Below are positions 44,421 through 53,942 of a stretch of DNA of 64,000 bases, one piece after another. Both the position numbers and the translations under genes were made by a program. The first letter of the stretch is position 1; the number at the start of each line of letters is the position of its first letter. The notes under the pieces are model-generated. The model had not been told where the DNA came from, searched no databases, and was given only the letters and a program-made list of their open reading frames with translations. The stretch is from Candidatus Methanoperedens sp. (GTDB lineage Archaea; Halobacteriota; Methanosarcinia; Methanosarcinales; Methanoperedenaceae): positions 28,344 to 92,343 of the forward strand of contig VEPN01000005.1 in assembly GCA_012026835.1 (NCBI GenBank), in the 5' to 3' direction.

Positions 44421-45836
44421 TTACATCCCTATTACAGCACGCATAGCCATAAAGTATCTGTTAATATCCCCAAAAGATTTTATCTCTAATACTCTTTTTA
44501 ATAAAAAAGATGGTCTGAGGTAGAAGGACTTGTAAGCTTTTGAATACATCTCAAGCATTTGTTCTTGTTCCATTCCCTCTGGAACGTATGGAACTTCTTT
44601 TGGAGCATAGAATGTAAAATTTGTCCAATCTTTTATATTAAGAGTACCTTCTTGCTGTGCTAATTCCCATAATGGAGTACCTGGATAAGGTGTGGCCACC
44701 ATTAGCTGTAAAGCTGTCGGGTCCAGTTCCTTCGCGAAATTCAAACTATCATTTATTGTTTCTTCATTTTCTCCCGGAAAACCGATCATGAAAAAGGCCC
44801 TTGTTTGGATTTTTTCTTCTTTTGTCCAGGCAAATGCTTTACGGATTTGGTCCATGCCTACCCCTTTACTTATCCGTTTTAAGATATGTGGGTTGCCCGA
44901 TTCTACTCCAAAACCAATTCCATAACATCCGGCTTTTTTCATTTTATTCAAAAGATGCTTTGTGACTTTATCAGCCCGGGTCATACAGTTCCAGACTATA
45001 TCTATATCCTTATCTATTATCAAATCACAGATTTTTTCGGCCCTTGCATTATCCATTGTGAAAGTATCATCGAATATCTGTATATCTTTTATTCCAAAGT
45101 TATTAATTAAATACTCTATCTCTCCAACCACTCTTTCCGGGCTATGTGCCCTGAATTTAGATCTATGGATTGGTTTTGAGCAGTAAGCACACCGATAAGG
45201 ACAACCCCTGCTGGTCATAATAGCTGTTGCCGGAAGGCGCCTGTAATTTAAAGGAGATGGCCTGTATAAGTCCATTGGGAGTAAATGCCATGCCGGGTAT
45301 GGAATACTATCTATATTTTCGATAAATTCCCTTGGAGGACTGAGCTTAATTGTGCCGTCTTCCCTGTATATAGTTCCGTTTACTGTTCCATCTGTTTTTT
45401 GTTGGATCTTTCGGACAAGTTCCAGAAAAGTATTTTCTCCTTCTCCAATCACTCCAAAATCTATCTCCCTGATTTCAGACATGGTTTTCTCTGGAAGGCA
45501 TGAAATATGAGCGCCCCCCAGTACAATGGGGACATCGGGGTTTATTTCCTTGACTGCTTCAGCCGTAGATTTAGCAAAAATAAACTGCGGAGTGGTTGCA
45601 GTAATCCCGACCAGGTCCGGATTATATTTTTTTATGTCATTTTTCAGGTCATTGAACCCATAACCTTCTCTAACAGATAATGCTGGTCCGTCTATTATTT
45701 TAACATCATAATTGTTTTTCTCTAAAACAGCCGCTATATAGGCAAGCCCGAGCGGGGGAAGTAAAGCTCCAACTTTTGTCAGGGATTTTCTAAATATATT
45801 ATCTATATAATAAGGCGGATTTATTAATAGAATCAT
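44421..45836 (-). CDS. B12-binding radical SAM protein
   Basis: 471 residues. The N-terminal 150 have the cobalamin-binding fold (LAYIAAVLEKNNYDVKIIDG; VPIVLGGAHISCLPEKTMSE). The radical SAM cysteines are CPYRCAYC in SRGCPYRCAYCSKPIHRSKF near 205. GFGVESGNPHILKRISKG near 300 and the GFPGENEETINDSL stretch are typical. Members methylate unreactive carbons or rearrange lipids and sugars. Within this cluster it may modify a polyprenol or sugar; the substrate is unknown. Confidence 0.8.
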   Translation of the reverse strand: MILLINPPYYIDNIFRKSLTKVGALLPPLGLAYIAAVLEKNNYDVKIIDGPALSVREGYGFNDLKNDIKKYNPDLVGITATTPQFIFAKSTAEAVKEINPDVPIVLGGAHISCLPEKTMSEIREIDFGVIGEGENTFLELVRKIQQKTDGTVNGTIYREDGTIKLSPPREFIENIDSIPYPAWHLLPMDLYRPSPLNYRRLPATAIMTSRGCPYRCAYCSKPIHRSKFRAHSPERVVGEIEYLINNFGIKDIQIFDDTFTMDNARAEKICDLIIDKDIDIVWNCMTRADKVTKHLLNKMKKAGCYGIGFGVESGNPHILKRISKGVGMDQIRKAFAWTKEEKIQTRAFFMIGFPGENEETINDSLNFAKELDPTALQLMVATPYPGTPLWELAQQEGTLNIKDWTNFTFYAPKEVPYVPEGMEQEQMLEMYSKAYKSFYLRPSFLLKRVLEIKSFGDINRYFMAMRAVIGM

Positions 45837-45867
45837 GATTATTTTTAAGCTCCTTTTTAAAAATTAT

Positions 45868-46761
45868 TCAACCGGATTTCAATTTTTCCTCAATTCGATC
45901 TAACTTTTTTACTATATAATCCATAATTAATCCAACAGAGATTAATTGCAATGCAATTAAGATGAATAATGAAGCTATAAGGGGATAAAATTCGTGTTGT
46001 AATACTTTATTCCATACCTTTTCATATATTGAATAAGCCCCAAAAGAAAAACCCACTAAAATGAAAAATATGCTTGGCATCATAAATATCTTTGCAATAA
46101 GGGACGTTTCCTTATATGCAATTGACATCAGTCCCCTGAACATCATGGCACCGTCGCGAATTGGTCTTAGTTTAGATGTTCCAACCCTTTTTCGATATTC
46201 AATCGGGATTTCAACTATTTTATAACCCAGTTTTGCTGCACGCACTGTCATTTTGGTTTCATACTCAAGACTTACTGCTTTTACATCTAATTTACCAAAA
46301 TTTTCTTTTCTGAAAGCCCTGTAACCGGTTTGCCCGTCAGAAATATTAATGCAGCTAATGTATGCAGCAATAAGTGAAAATAGCTTATTTCCGATCATAT
46401 TTAGCAACGGCATGTTATTTATCCCGTTTAGAAAACGCGAACCCAATACTAAATCCGCACCTTTTTCAATTTCAGATATAAACTGGGGAACATATTTTGC
46501 AGGATAAGTACAATCTGCATCTGTAAAAATAATTATATCCCCACTGGCATTTGCCACGCCAGTCCGCAATGCGGCTACTTTCCCTTTATTTATTTCATGT
46601 TTGTACACCTGAACATGATTCTTTTTTGCTATTTCATATGTTTTATCATTTGAACCATCATCGACTACAATTATCTCATCTACTTTATCCATATATTCTT
46701 CAAGAACTGATGGTAAGGCCTCTTCTTCGTTATAAGCAGGAATGACTAAAGATGTTTTCAT
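45868..46761 (-). CDS. GT2 glycosyltransferase with C-terminal membrane anchor (DPM-like)
   Basis: 297 residues. MKTSLVIPAYNEEEALPSVLEEY and DEIIVVDDGSNDKT start a GT-A domain; IIIFTDADCTYP near 75 has the DxD-like motif, and GQTGYRAFRKEN and VEIPIEYRKRVGTSKL are typical of dolichyl-phosphate mannose/glucose synthases. Two C-terminal membrane spans (about 220-285) follow. It probably charges polyprenyl phosphate with a sugar for the GT39-type enzymes nearby. Confidence 0.82.
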   Translation of the reverse strand: MKTSLVIPAYNEEEALPSVLEEYMDKVDEIIVVDDGSNDKTYEIAKKNHVQVYKHEINKGKVAALRTGVANASGDIIIFTDADCTYPAKYVPQFISEIEKGADLVLGSRFLNGINNMPLLNMIGNKLFSLIAAYISCINISDGQTGYRAFRKENFGKLDVKAVSLEYETKMTVRAAKLGYKIVEIPIEYRKRVGTSKLRPIRDGAMMFRGLMSIAYKETSLIAKIFMMPSIFFILVGFSFGAYSIYEKVWNKVLQHEFYPLIASLFILIALQLISVGLIMDYIVKKLDRIEEKLKSG

Positions 46762-46840
46762 TTTTTGCCCTCCTTTGCCTCTGTTATCTCATAAACATTA
46801 TGATATATATACACTTTGAATAGCGAAAATAATCTCATAC

Positions 46841-46885
46841 ATGAGACAGGATTATTTTGAAGATTATGTGGAACATGCCTTTGGA
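46841..46885 (+). pseudogene. Duplicated 5' fragment of the methyltransferase gene
   Basis: 45 bases match the first 45 bases of the gene at 41161 at 42 positions, starting with the same ATG (MRQDYFEDYVEHAFG). The match then stops abruptly, on the strand opposite to the flanking GT2 genes. It is the scar of a duplication or recombination in the cluster. Confidence 0.7.
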
Positions 46886-46894
46886 ATATTCATG

Positions 46895-47860
46895 CTACGA
46901 ATTCCTGCCTGCAATATTTTTTTTATAGGAACCCAAAATCATCCCTTTAATGAAAAAAAATCCATTAAAAATAGAATACCAAATTAAAAATACATACTGG
47001 TCAAGGTTATTCCACTTATACTTAAGAAATCTTACAAGTATTTGTGCAGTAAAAAGGATAAGTAATATTATGGCAAATCGAGGTAAAATCACCAAGCTTA
47101 TTATTAAAAAAAATGGAAATAAGCCTGTGAAAAAGTTATAAAAAACATATGAAGTCTGATTCACAAATTCTTTTTTGTTTACAGGATATACTGCACTTAA
47201 ATATCTGATAATAGTCCTTCCATACCATTCATTCTGTCTTTTCAATTCGGTTTTTGTATGTGGATGGTGCCTTCCTATAGTTTCTGAGCATGGAATTTGT
47301 CCATCAAACCTGAGATTTCCAAATAAACGAAAGTTAAACTCACGGTCTTCTCCAAAACCCAATGTTGGATTGAATCGTATGTTTTTTATTATTCTTTTTC
47401 TGTACAGAATAATTCCATCCATTTTTATGGTCTTTGATATGTATTCTTCTAATTTTGTATCAATTATAGGTTTAAAATAAATAATAATAAAATCCCGATT
47501 GCCGATTTCGGTAATTGCTGCACTTATAGTAGAATTGCTTATAAAACAAGTATCAGAGTCTATAAAAAAAATAAACTCACCTTCCGCTTTATCAAGACCG
47601 ATGTTCCTGGCATTGGCCGGGCTGGCAATTGTACCAAAGTCTTTTTCTTCGAAGAATCTTAATGAAAACGATTCATCGTTGAGGTCATCACGGGAAGTAT
47701 TTATTATATTAATAGTATCATCCATACTGCCGCCGTCAACGATAATCAATTCTATCGGCCTGTAATCCTGCCTATGCAAACTCAGAATAAAATTGAGTAT
47801 AGTTTCCTCTTCATTCAGAACAGGAACAATACAAGATACAAGGTCTCTTTTTCTTTGCAT
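46895..47860 (-). CDS. GT2 family glycosyltransferase, membrane-anchored
   Basis: 321 residues. VSCIVPVLNEEETILNFILSL and IELIIVDGGSMDDT are the GT-A start; GEFIFFIDSDTCFI near 90 is the DxD site. FGEDREFNFRLFGNL near 170 gives the acidic catalytic region, and two or three membrane spans occupy about 235-310. The acceptor and sugar are unknown. The gene is AT-rich like its neighbours. Confidence 0.78.
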   Translation of the reverse strand: MQRKRDLVSCIVPVLNEEETILNFILSLHRQDYRPIELIIVDGGSMDDTINIINTSRDDLNDESFSLRFFEEKDFGTIASPANARNIGLDKAEGEFIFFIDSDTCFISNSTISAAITEIGNRDFIIIYFKPIIDTKLEEYISKTIKMDGIILYRKRIIKNIRFNPTLGFGEDREFNFRLFGNLRFDGQIPCSETIGRHHPHTKTELKRQNEWYGRTIIRYLSAVYPVNKKEFVNQTSYVFYNFFTGLFPFFLIISLVILPRFAIILLILFTAQILVRFLKYKWNNLDQYVFLIWYSIFNGFFFIKGMILGSYKKNIAGRNS

Positions 47861-48000
47861 AGTTTATGTATCCCGGATGGATGGGATTTCTATTAAGAAT
47901 TCTCTTATAACGTACTGATTAAGTATAAATATGACGTAAACGGCGTTAAATGTCAAAAACGATGGTTAAATAAATAAAGAAATAAAAATAGTGTAAGTTC

Positions 48001-49107
48001 ATGAAATTACTGTACGATCATTCGATATTCAGGCTCCAGCGTTATGGCGGTATCTCCAGGTATTTTTATGAATTGATCACAAGGCTTTCGTCACAAAAAG
48101 ATACAGGTATCAACCTTTTTGAAGGTTTCCATATCAATGAATACGGATTATCGGGCCAGAAGAATAATTTTAATGCTTACAGGGGTTTTAAGGTTCCTGA
48201 AATTAAGTATGCAGGTTATACATTTGAGATAATTAACAAGCTCTGGTTCAACCAGGTATATTCAAAATCGGATTTTGATATTTACCATCCCACCTATTAC
48301 AGGAAAGATCTGCATAAATTCAAAAAAAAACCTGTTGTCCTGACTGTCCATGATATGATCCATGAACTGTACAGTAGCCAGTTCTGGAACAGCAAATGGG
48401 TCATTGAGTCCAAGAAGATATCAATTGATGTGGCTGATGTCATTATATGCGTTTCGGAGAATACGAAAAAAGACCTTATCAGGATATATGATGTTCCGGA
48501 AAACAAAATCAAGGTGGTTTACCATGCTTCCTCGATGCAGTTATCAGAAGTATCAACAGCCAGCGAAGCCGGGTGCAATATTAAAAAACCTTACATTTTA
48601 TACGTGGGAGACCGGAGAAAATATAAGAATTTTTCATTGTTGCTTGATGCATACATAGATAATTTTTCAAATAAGTTCGACCTTGTCTGTTTTGGAGGAG
48701 GAGGGTTCAATAAAAATGAATTAAAAATTATCAGGAAGTCCAACCTGTCAAAGAATATCATCCATTTGAACGGGCAGGATAAACTGCTTGCGTCGTTGTA
48801 TAAAAATGCCTTTTGTTTTGTGTTTCCATCCCTATATGAAGGATTCGGGATTCCTTTGCTTGAAGCCATGGCGATGGGATGCCCGGTCATTGCAAGCAAC
48901 ACAAGCTCGATACCTGAAGTCGCAGGCAAGGCTGCGTTATTGTTCGATCCTATTTCAAAAGGCAGCCTGGTAGATGCAATTGGTATACTGGAGAAGAGTG
49001 AGTCAAAGAAGAAGGAACTCATCAGGCTCGGATTCGAACGTGAGAAAAAATTCAACTGGGATAAAGCGATAAGTGAAACACTGGATATATATAGAAGCAT
49101 CCTATAA
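48001..49107 (+). CDS. GT4-type glycosyltransferase (GT-B fold)
   Basis: 368 residues. The N-terminus has FRLQRYGGISRYFYELITRL, the C-terminal domain has PYILYVGDRRKYKNFSLLL near 198 and the donor-site segment FVFPSLYEGFGIPLLEAMAMG (in two parts) near 275 with the E-x7-E motif. It transfers a nucleotide sugar in the cytoplasm. It is followed after about 100 bases by the fucose synthase-like gene, on the same strand. Confidence 0.85.
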   Translation: MKLLYDHSIFRLQRYGGISRYFYELITRLSSQKDTGINLFEGFHINEYGLSGQKNNFNAYRGFKVPEIKYAGYTFEIINKLWFNQVYSKSDFDIYHPTYYRKDLHKFKKKPVVLTVHDMIHELYSSQFWNSKWVIESKKISIDVADVIICVSENTKKDLIRIYDVPENKIKVVYHASSMQLSEVSTASEAGCNIKKPYILYVGDRRKYKNFSLLLDAYIDNFSNKFDLVCFGGGGFNKNELKIIRKSNLSKNIIHLNGQDKLLASLYKNAFCFVFPSLYEGFGIPLLEAMAMGCPVIASNTSSIPEVAGKAALLFDPISKGSLVDAIGILEKSESKKKELIRLGFEREKKFNWDKAISETLDIYRSIL

Positions 49108-49215
49108 ATAAGACAGGAACCAATGATAATTTATCTAATAACAGGAGCAAATGGGTTCACAGGCACCAGGAAATCCGAATTGGAGAGTATATAATTGAAA
49201 CCAGGGCACGATGAC

Positions 49216-50145
49216 ATGAACAAAAATTCCCGGATATTCATTGCTGGCCACAGGGGTATGGTAGGTTCGGCCATAAAACGAAAACTTGAATCCAGGGGCT
49301 ACTCAGACCTTCTGTACCGCACGCGCGGCGAACTCGATTTGACAAACCAGCAGTCAGTCAACGAATTTTTCACATCACAAAAGCCTGAATATGTGTTCCT
49401 TGCCGCTGCTAAGGTAGGGGGTATTATGGCAAACAGCACGTACCCTGCGGAATTCATATATGAAAATCTCATGATAGAGGCGAACGTGATTCATGCCGCG
49501 TACGTTAACGGTGTGAAAAAACTGCTCTTTCTTGGCTCATCGTGCATCTATCCGAGACTTGCGCCGCAGCCTCTTAAAGAAGAATACCTCCTGACCGGGG
49601 AACTGGAAGTGACAAATGAAGCCTATGCGATAGCCAAGATAGCCGGGATAAGGATGTGCAAACATTATAACCAGCAGTACGGGACAAATTTCATATCAGT
49701 AATGCCAACAAACCTGTACGGTCCGAATGACAATTATGACCCGAAGACATCCCATGTCATGGCTGCTTTAATCCGTAAGTTCCATGAGGCTAAAAAAAAT
49801 AATGAGCCTGAGGTAATTGTGTGGGGAACCGGGAGCCCGAGGCGCGAGTTCTTGCATGTGGATGACATGGCTGATGCCTGCATATTATTGATGGAAAAGT
49901 ATACTTTTTCAGATATCGGTGAATTCATCAATATCGGGACAGGCAGGGATATTACTATAAGGGAATTGGCCGAACTGATAAAGAATATTGTTGGTTATCA
50001 TGGGAAGATAATATATGATCATTCAAAGCCTGACGGGACACCCCAAAAGCTGCTGGATGTGACAAAACTGCACAGGCTTGGATGGAAGGCGAGCATTCAG
50101 TTAAAGGATGGGATAGAAAGAGTGTACAGGGAATACATCCAATAA
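49216..50145 (+). CDS. fcl: GDP-L-fucose synthase-like epimerase/reductase
   Basis: 309 residues from ATG 49216 ([20 protein letters not shown]), preferred to a TTG at 49195. [19 protein letters not shown] is the NADP site; [24 protein letters not shown] and [15 protein letters not shown] contain the Ser and Tyr-x3-Lys of the SDR active site, and [13 protein letters not shown] is family-specific. It makes GDP-fucose from GDP-4-keto-6-deoxymannose. The previous enzyme, GDP-mannose 4,6-dehydratase, is not in the window. Confidence 0.9.
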   Translation: MNKNSRIFIAGHRGMVGSAIKRKLESRGYSDLLYRTRGELDLTNQQSVNEFFTSQKPEYVFLAAAKVGGIMANSTYPAEFIYENLMIEANVIHAAYVNGVKKLLFLGSSCIYPRLAPQPLKEEYLLTGELEVTNEAYAIAKIAGIRMCKHYNQQYGTNFISVMPTNLYGPNDNYDPKTSHVMAALIRKFHEAKKNNEPEVIVWGTGSPRREFLHVDDMADACILLMEKYTFSDIGEFINIGTGRDITIRELAELIKNIVGYHGKIIYDHSKPDGTPQKLLDVTKLHRLGWKASIQLKDGIERVYREYIQ

Positions 50146-50169
50146 AATATATTAAACGATGGTGGTCTT

Positions 50170-51912
50170 TTGAACCCAAAAAACCGGAAAAAAAAGAAGG
50201 AGCTGGATAAAACAGAAAAGAGTGAGCCGAACTGGACAAATCGTTATAAAATCGATATCTTCATACCTATCATTATTGCACTTTCCTTGATTAATTCCCT
50301 GAGGGCAGCAGCTTCCAGGTATTATATTTTTTCATACGCCGATGACATAGGATGGGTCTATTGGGCAAGAGAACATATAGGCCAGCCGTTAACGTTGCTA
50401 TCCCAGGGATGGGGCAATGGTTACAGGCCGGTGATAAATATTTTATACGGGATCGGCTATGCCCTGTGGGGTGCAAATGAGGCTTACTATTATTTGCTGA
50501 ACGGGGTATTTTTTGCCGGATCAATGGTGTTTTTATATTGTATAATCAAGCTGGTATCTGACAGGCTGTCGGCGATTATAGCTGTTTTACTGTATCTTTT
50601 ACTGGATGCAAGTTTTATTCTCGTATGGAAAATGAATTACTTAACATCCATTGCTGAGATGTTTTTCATTACTGCAAGTTTATATTATTCCATACACTAC
50701 TTTGAAAAATCTGATAAAAAAAGCCTGGTCCTCGCCATCCTCTTGGCTATCTTTGCATTCTTTTCAAAAGAACAGAGTATTATAATAATCCCGTTAGTGA
50801 ATATAACCTATATCTTATACAAATGGAAAGGCCCTGCTATCGGGAAACAAACCAAAATACTGGCTATTATATTAAACCTTGTACCGATATTGGTTTTTTA
50901 TACCGTAATCACTTTTTTCTCACCCGATGTTGCCATATCAAAATCAACTTCTCTTATTGAGCTGGCTAAAACCCGTTTTAGTTATTATATCGAACAGGAA
51001 CTTACATGGCAGTTCAAGAATCAGTATCTTATTTTCCTGGGATGTATTGGCACTATTTTTTTCCATCAATTCAAACAGGAAAAATTTGGCCGTCTCCATG
51101 TCAGCCTTATAAAAAACGCCACACCTGTAGTGATCATCCTGGCTGTATTTATTTCATCCCTGTATGGAAACCTGGGTTTTACATCAGCATTGTTGGTATT
51201 ATTACTGGCAGTAAGTTTTATTATCGGTGATATTGGCCAGAAGATAGGGCTTGCATGGTTTGCCGCAGGGTTTGCCCCGCTTCTTTTCGTATCCCTGGGA
51301 CCTGTGCAGCCGACTTACCTGGCTGAACCGAACATGGGAATGGTGATGTTCCTCGGTATTACTATCTCTAAATATATAAGGCACATTTTCTCATCAGGAT
51401 ACCGTAGCCCTGAACAGAAATCCGATAGTGATGCCATTTTGCATGTTCTGGGTGTATTAAATATAATAATCGTGATACTTATATTACTGGCACAGTTGCC
51501 TGCTGCATTTTCTGAAATTGAGAATACAAATAATTATCATAAAATGATGTCAGACATTGAAACAAGCTTTAAGGAATCTATTGAATATCTAAAAACAAAT
51601 GTTCCTGAAAACGGGGTAATATATTATATCCCCTATGAACAGCATGAAAAGTTCGGCGGCCAGATAAATTCCGACATATTACATTCATTGCTTTGCCTGA
51701 AGGGCCGCTGCGATATAGAAATAAAATCTCTATCGTCTCTCAATGTTGAAGAACAAAGACAAAAAAATGAGTATATTGCTTTAATCAGCAACCTGGATAT
51801 GTATATATTTTCCAATGAGTATAAGCCATTGCTCAGGAACGACCTGTATGTATCACAGAAACCAATAAAAAATGGTGAAAGCCAGGCGCTTATCCTGGGG
51901 CTTAAGAATTAA
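50170..51912 (+). CDS. Polytopic membrane protein, GT39-like
   Basis: 580 residues starting at TTG 50170 after GGTGGT. About 11 membrane spans lie between residues 25 and 430, and a soluble C-terminal part follows. The loop after span one, SYADDIGWVYWAREHIGQPL, resembles the acidic loop of PMT-type glycosyltransferases, although without a firm family match. It is 24 bases after fcl and is most likely in the same transcript. Confidence 0.6.
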   Translation: MNPKNRKKKKELDKTEKSEPNWTNRYKIDIFIPIIIALSLINSLRAAASRYYIFSYADDIGWVYWAREHIGQPLTLLSQGWGNGYRPVINILYGIGYALWGANEAYYYLLNGVFFAGSMVFLYCIIKLVSDRLSAIIAVLLYLLLDASFILVWKMNYLTSIAEMFFITASLYYSIHYFEKSDKKSLVLAILLAIFAFFSKEQSIIIIPLVNITYILYKWKGPAIGKQTKILAIILNLVPILVFYTVITFFSPDVAISKSTSLIELAKTRFSYYIEQELTWQFKNQYLIFLGCIGTIFFHQFKQEKFGRLHVSLIKNATPVVIILAVFISSLYGNLGFTSALLVLLLAVSFIIGDIGQKIGLAWFAAGFAPLLFVSLGPVQPTYLAEPNMGMVMFLGITISKYIRHIFSSGYRSPEQKSDSDAILHVLGVLNIIIVILILLAQLPAAFSEIENTNNYHKMMSDIETSFKESIEYLKTNVPENGVIYYIPYEQHEKFGGQINSDILHSLLCLKGRCDIEIKSLSSLNVEEQRQKNEYIALISNLDMYIFSNEYKPLLRNDLYVSQKPIKNGESQALILGLKN

Positions 51913-51915
51913 TAT

Positions 51916-52623
51916 TTAACTCCATAATCTCACTCTCAGCAGAGAAAAGATCATCTTTGGGCCGTTGAATAAACTGAAGCTTGATCCTTCAGAATGTTTC
52001 CAGGTGATCGGATATTCCACCACATTATATCCTTTCTTTTTCAATTTCCACAATAGTTCAACATCGAACTCGAATTCTTTTGTCTTCATGTCATTTAAAA
52101 CATCACAGATCGCTCCTCTCCTGAAAAATTTTGCGCCGCATTGCGTATCTTCAAATCCCAGGTTAAAAATGATATTCACAAGAATATTGAACGCTCTGCT
52201 TGAGATCCTTCTCATAAGGGATTGTTTTATAATGATTCTTGATTGCTTCAGCCTTCTTGATGCAATCACGCCATCTGAGCCAGAGAGTGTATCAACCATC
52301 TTTCCAACATCCCCTGGATCAATAGATTCATCAGAATCAACAAATCCGATATTATTGCCTCTGGCGATTTTCATGCCTTCGATAATGCCTTTTCCTTTTC
52401 CCAGCCTTTCATTGAACTCCAATAATTTTATTTGCGCATACTTATCCATAAATTCTTTGACGATTGATGCTGTATTATCAGTACCATCGCAAACCACGAT
52501 AATTTCGAAATCAGGAAAGAAGTTCAAGTATCTGGTCATAACATTCTTAATCCTGTTCTCTTCATTATACGCCGGAATCACAAGAGAAACACTGACTGGT
52601 TTTTGGTTGCCTTTTTCTAACAT
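51916..52623 (-). CDS. GT2 glycosyltransferase (dolichyl-phosphate sugar synthase-like)
   Basis: 235 residues, one GT-A domain. SVSLVIPAYNEENRIKNVMTRY, FEIIVVCDGTDNTASIV and NIGFVDSDESIDPGDV (DxD-like) are followed by EDTQCGAKFFRRG and YNVVEYPITWKHSEGSSF. Members make dolichyl-phosphate mannose or glucose in the archaeal N-glycan pathway. It is convergent with the GT39-like gene and closes the glycan cluster. Confidence 0.82.
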   Translation of the reverse strand: MLEKGNQKPVSVSLVIPAYNEENRIKNVMTRYLNFFPDFEIIVVCDGTDNTASIVKEFMDKYAQIKLLEFNERLGKGKGIIEGMKIARGNNIGFVDSDESIDPGDVGKMVDTLSGSDGVIASRRLKQSRIIIKQSLMRRISSRAFNILVNIIFNLGFEDTQCGAKFFRRGAICDVLNDMKTKEFEFDVELLWKLKKKGYNVVEYPITWKHSEGSSFSLFNGPKMIFSLLRVRLWS

Positions 52624-52925
52624 GATGACCTTCGTACAAGATATGTAAAATTCTATCCTTATTGTATTGTTTTATTTGAAAAATTTTCCTTCATTTAATT
52701 CCTAAGTCCGGATTATTTAGTACTGATTTAGTCTTTTTGATATATAAATACGAAATCTGGACAGTCTGGAACGACTGGGGACCTGCTGCAATAAACAGGA
52801 GCTTTCCTGGTACTACCCAAGGGAAATATTAATAATAGCAAAGCATAATTTCAAGCTCGTTGCAGAGGAATAAGACTGAGTAGGGTGACCCAGGTCAATA
52901 TATACAAGCTATCTCCGGTGTTATC
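52624..52925 (+). other. Intergenic leader with predicted RNA structure
   Basis: A TATA-like GATATATAAATA (52738-52749) precedes a stretch with paired segments. GACCTG (52780-52785) and CTGCAA (52786-52791) match CAGGTC (52891-52896) and TTGCAG (52860-52865). CAGGA (52796-52800) and TCCTG (52805-52809) form a hairpin with a four-base loop, and GGGTGACCC (52883-52891) another. It ends in GGTGTTATC before ATG 52926. It may be a regulatory leader or a separate RNA; the first 110 bases hold nothing seen. Confidence 0.4.
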
Positions 52926-53540
52926 ATGAACTACAAAAACTACAAAAAGTTGCCGACAGGTGTAATACTATCCCTCATTACTGGAATCCTGTTAATCCTG
53001 ATTGCCCCTGAAGACAGGGAGTTAGGCCAGATATTAAAATTAATATACCTTCACGGGGCCCTGGTAAATACAGGTCTTTTTTTATTTTCTGCTGTGGGGT
53101 TATTGAGCCTGGCATCGCTTTTCAGGAACAGTCCAGGCTTTTTCCTTCTCTTTGCTATCGAAAAAACAGCTATTATTTTCTGGGTAGCGGCTACCGTAAC
53201 AGGTAATATAACGTCGTGGCTTGCCTGGGGCGGGATCTTCTGGGGGGAACCGCGGCTTCAAGCCATGATAACTATTTCCCTGATATCTATAAGCATTTAT
53301 TTGATATCCTCTGCCTCAGAAAATCCCAGAACAATATCTTTCCTTGGAATAGGGCTTGCTCTGTCAGTGTGGATCCTGATAGTACGGGCTGGAAGAATTA
53401 TGCATCCTGATAACCCGTTTAGCATTTCTGAATATTCAATCAGGTTATTTTTTATTGTAATTACACTGGTATTTTTAGTGACTTCAATCCTGGCCATCCG
53501 CTGGCAATATCCGGATATAGTTAAAAAGAAAAAAAATTAA
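52926..53540 (+). CDS. CcmC-like membrane protein (cytochrome c assembly family)
   Basis: 204 residues with six membrane spans. The sequence YLHGALVNTGLFLFSAVGLL recalls the first histidine region of CcmC (YIHVPSAW type); TGNITSWLAWGGIFWGEPRLQAMI is placed like the WGTWWVWDARLT heme-handling motif but is much changed; RIMHPDNPFSISEY gives a second histidine. CcmC hands heme to the maturation machinery of c-type cytochromes, which this organism needs for the protein at 39399. The altered motif makes it a diverged homologue. Low certainty about activity. Confidence 0.5.
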   Translation: MNYKNYKKLPTGVILSLITGILLILIAPEDRELGQILKLIYLHGALVNTGLFLFSAVGLLSLASLFRNSPGFFLLFAIEKTAIIFWVAATVTGNITSWLAWGGIFWGEPRLQAMITISLISISIYLISSASENPRTISFLGIGLALSVWILIVRAGRIMHPDNPFSISEYSIRLFFIVITLVFLVTSILAIRWQYPDIVKKKKN

Positions 53541-53560
53541 ATTATAAGTTTATTTTTGTT

Positions 53561-53818
53561 TTATCGTTTTCTGCCTTTCTTCGTTTTTACAGTTTTTTTT
53601 GCCCTGGAGACCTTTCTTATTGTTTTCTTAGCTACTTTCCTGACAGATTTCTTTACGATTTTCTTTGAAACTTTTCTTTGCCTGGTCGCTTTTTTTACCC
53701 TGGCTTTCTTTGGTTTCGCCCTTGCATGTCCGGGTTTTGTTATGCTTGCCAATAGTTTATGTCTCTCTTCCCACCACGAGGATACTGCTCGAGTGGTGGT
53801 TCTTGTTTTAGTTGCCAT
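53561..53818 (-). CDS. Lysine-rich histone H1-like basic protein
   Basis: 85 residues. After MATKTRTTTRAVSSWWEERHKLLAS the last 54 residues contain 29 Lys or Arg in repeats such as KKATRQRKVSKKIVKK. That resembles the tails of eukaryotic H1 or the bacterial Hc1/AlgP type. It would bind DNA or RNA without sequence preference. It is convergent with the CcmC-like gene (20 bases) and divergent from aspS. Confidence 0.6.
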   Translation of the reverse strand: MATKTRTTTRAVSSWWEERHKLLASITKPGHARAKPKKARVKKATRQRKVSKKIVKKSVRKVAKKTIRKVSRAKKTVKTKKGRKR

Positions 53819-53942
53819 TAATATTCCTCAAACTTATTATGATTGAGATGATTTATATATATATCGGTTCAAAATATATTTTGAAAACGTCTGTAAAATC
53901 AAACAATAGATTAATAACAGAATTACCCAATTAAGAGCGAAG

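Noticed and set aside
52780..52900. Structured region considered as signal recognition particle RNA or RNase P RNA
   Set aside because: It is too short and lacks the conserved SRP helix 8 and RNase P core sequences; kept only as an unassigned structured leader.
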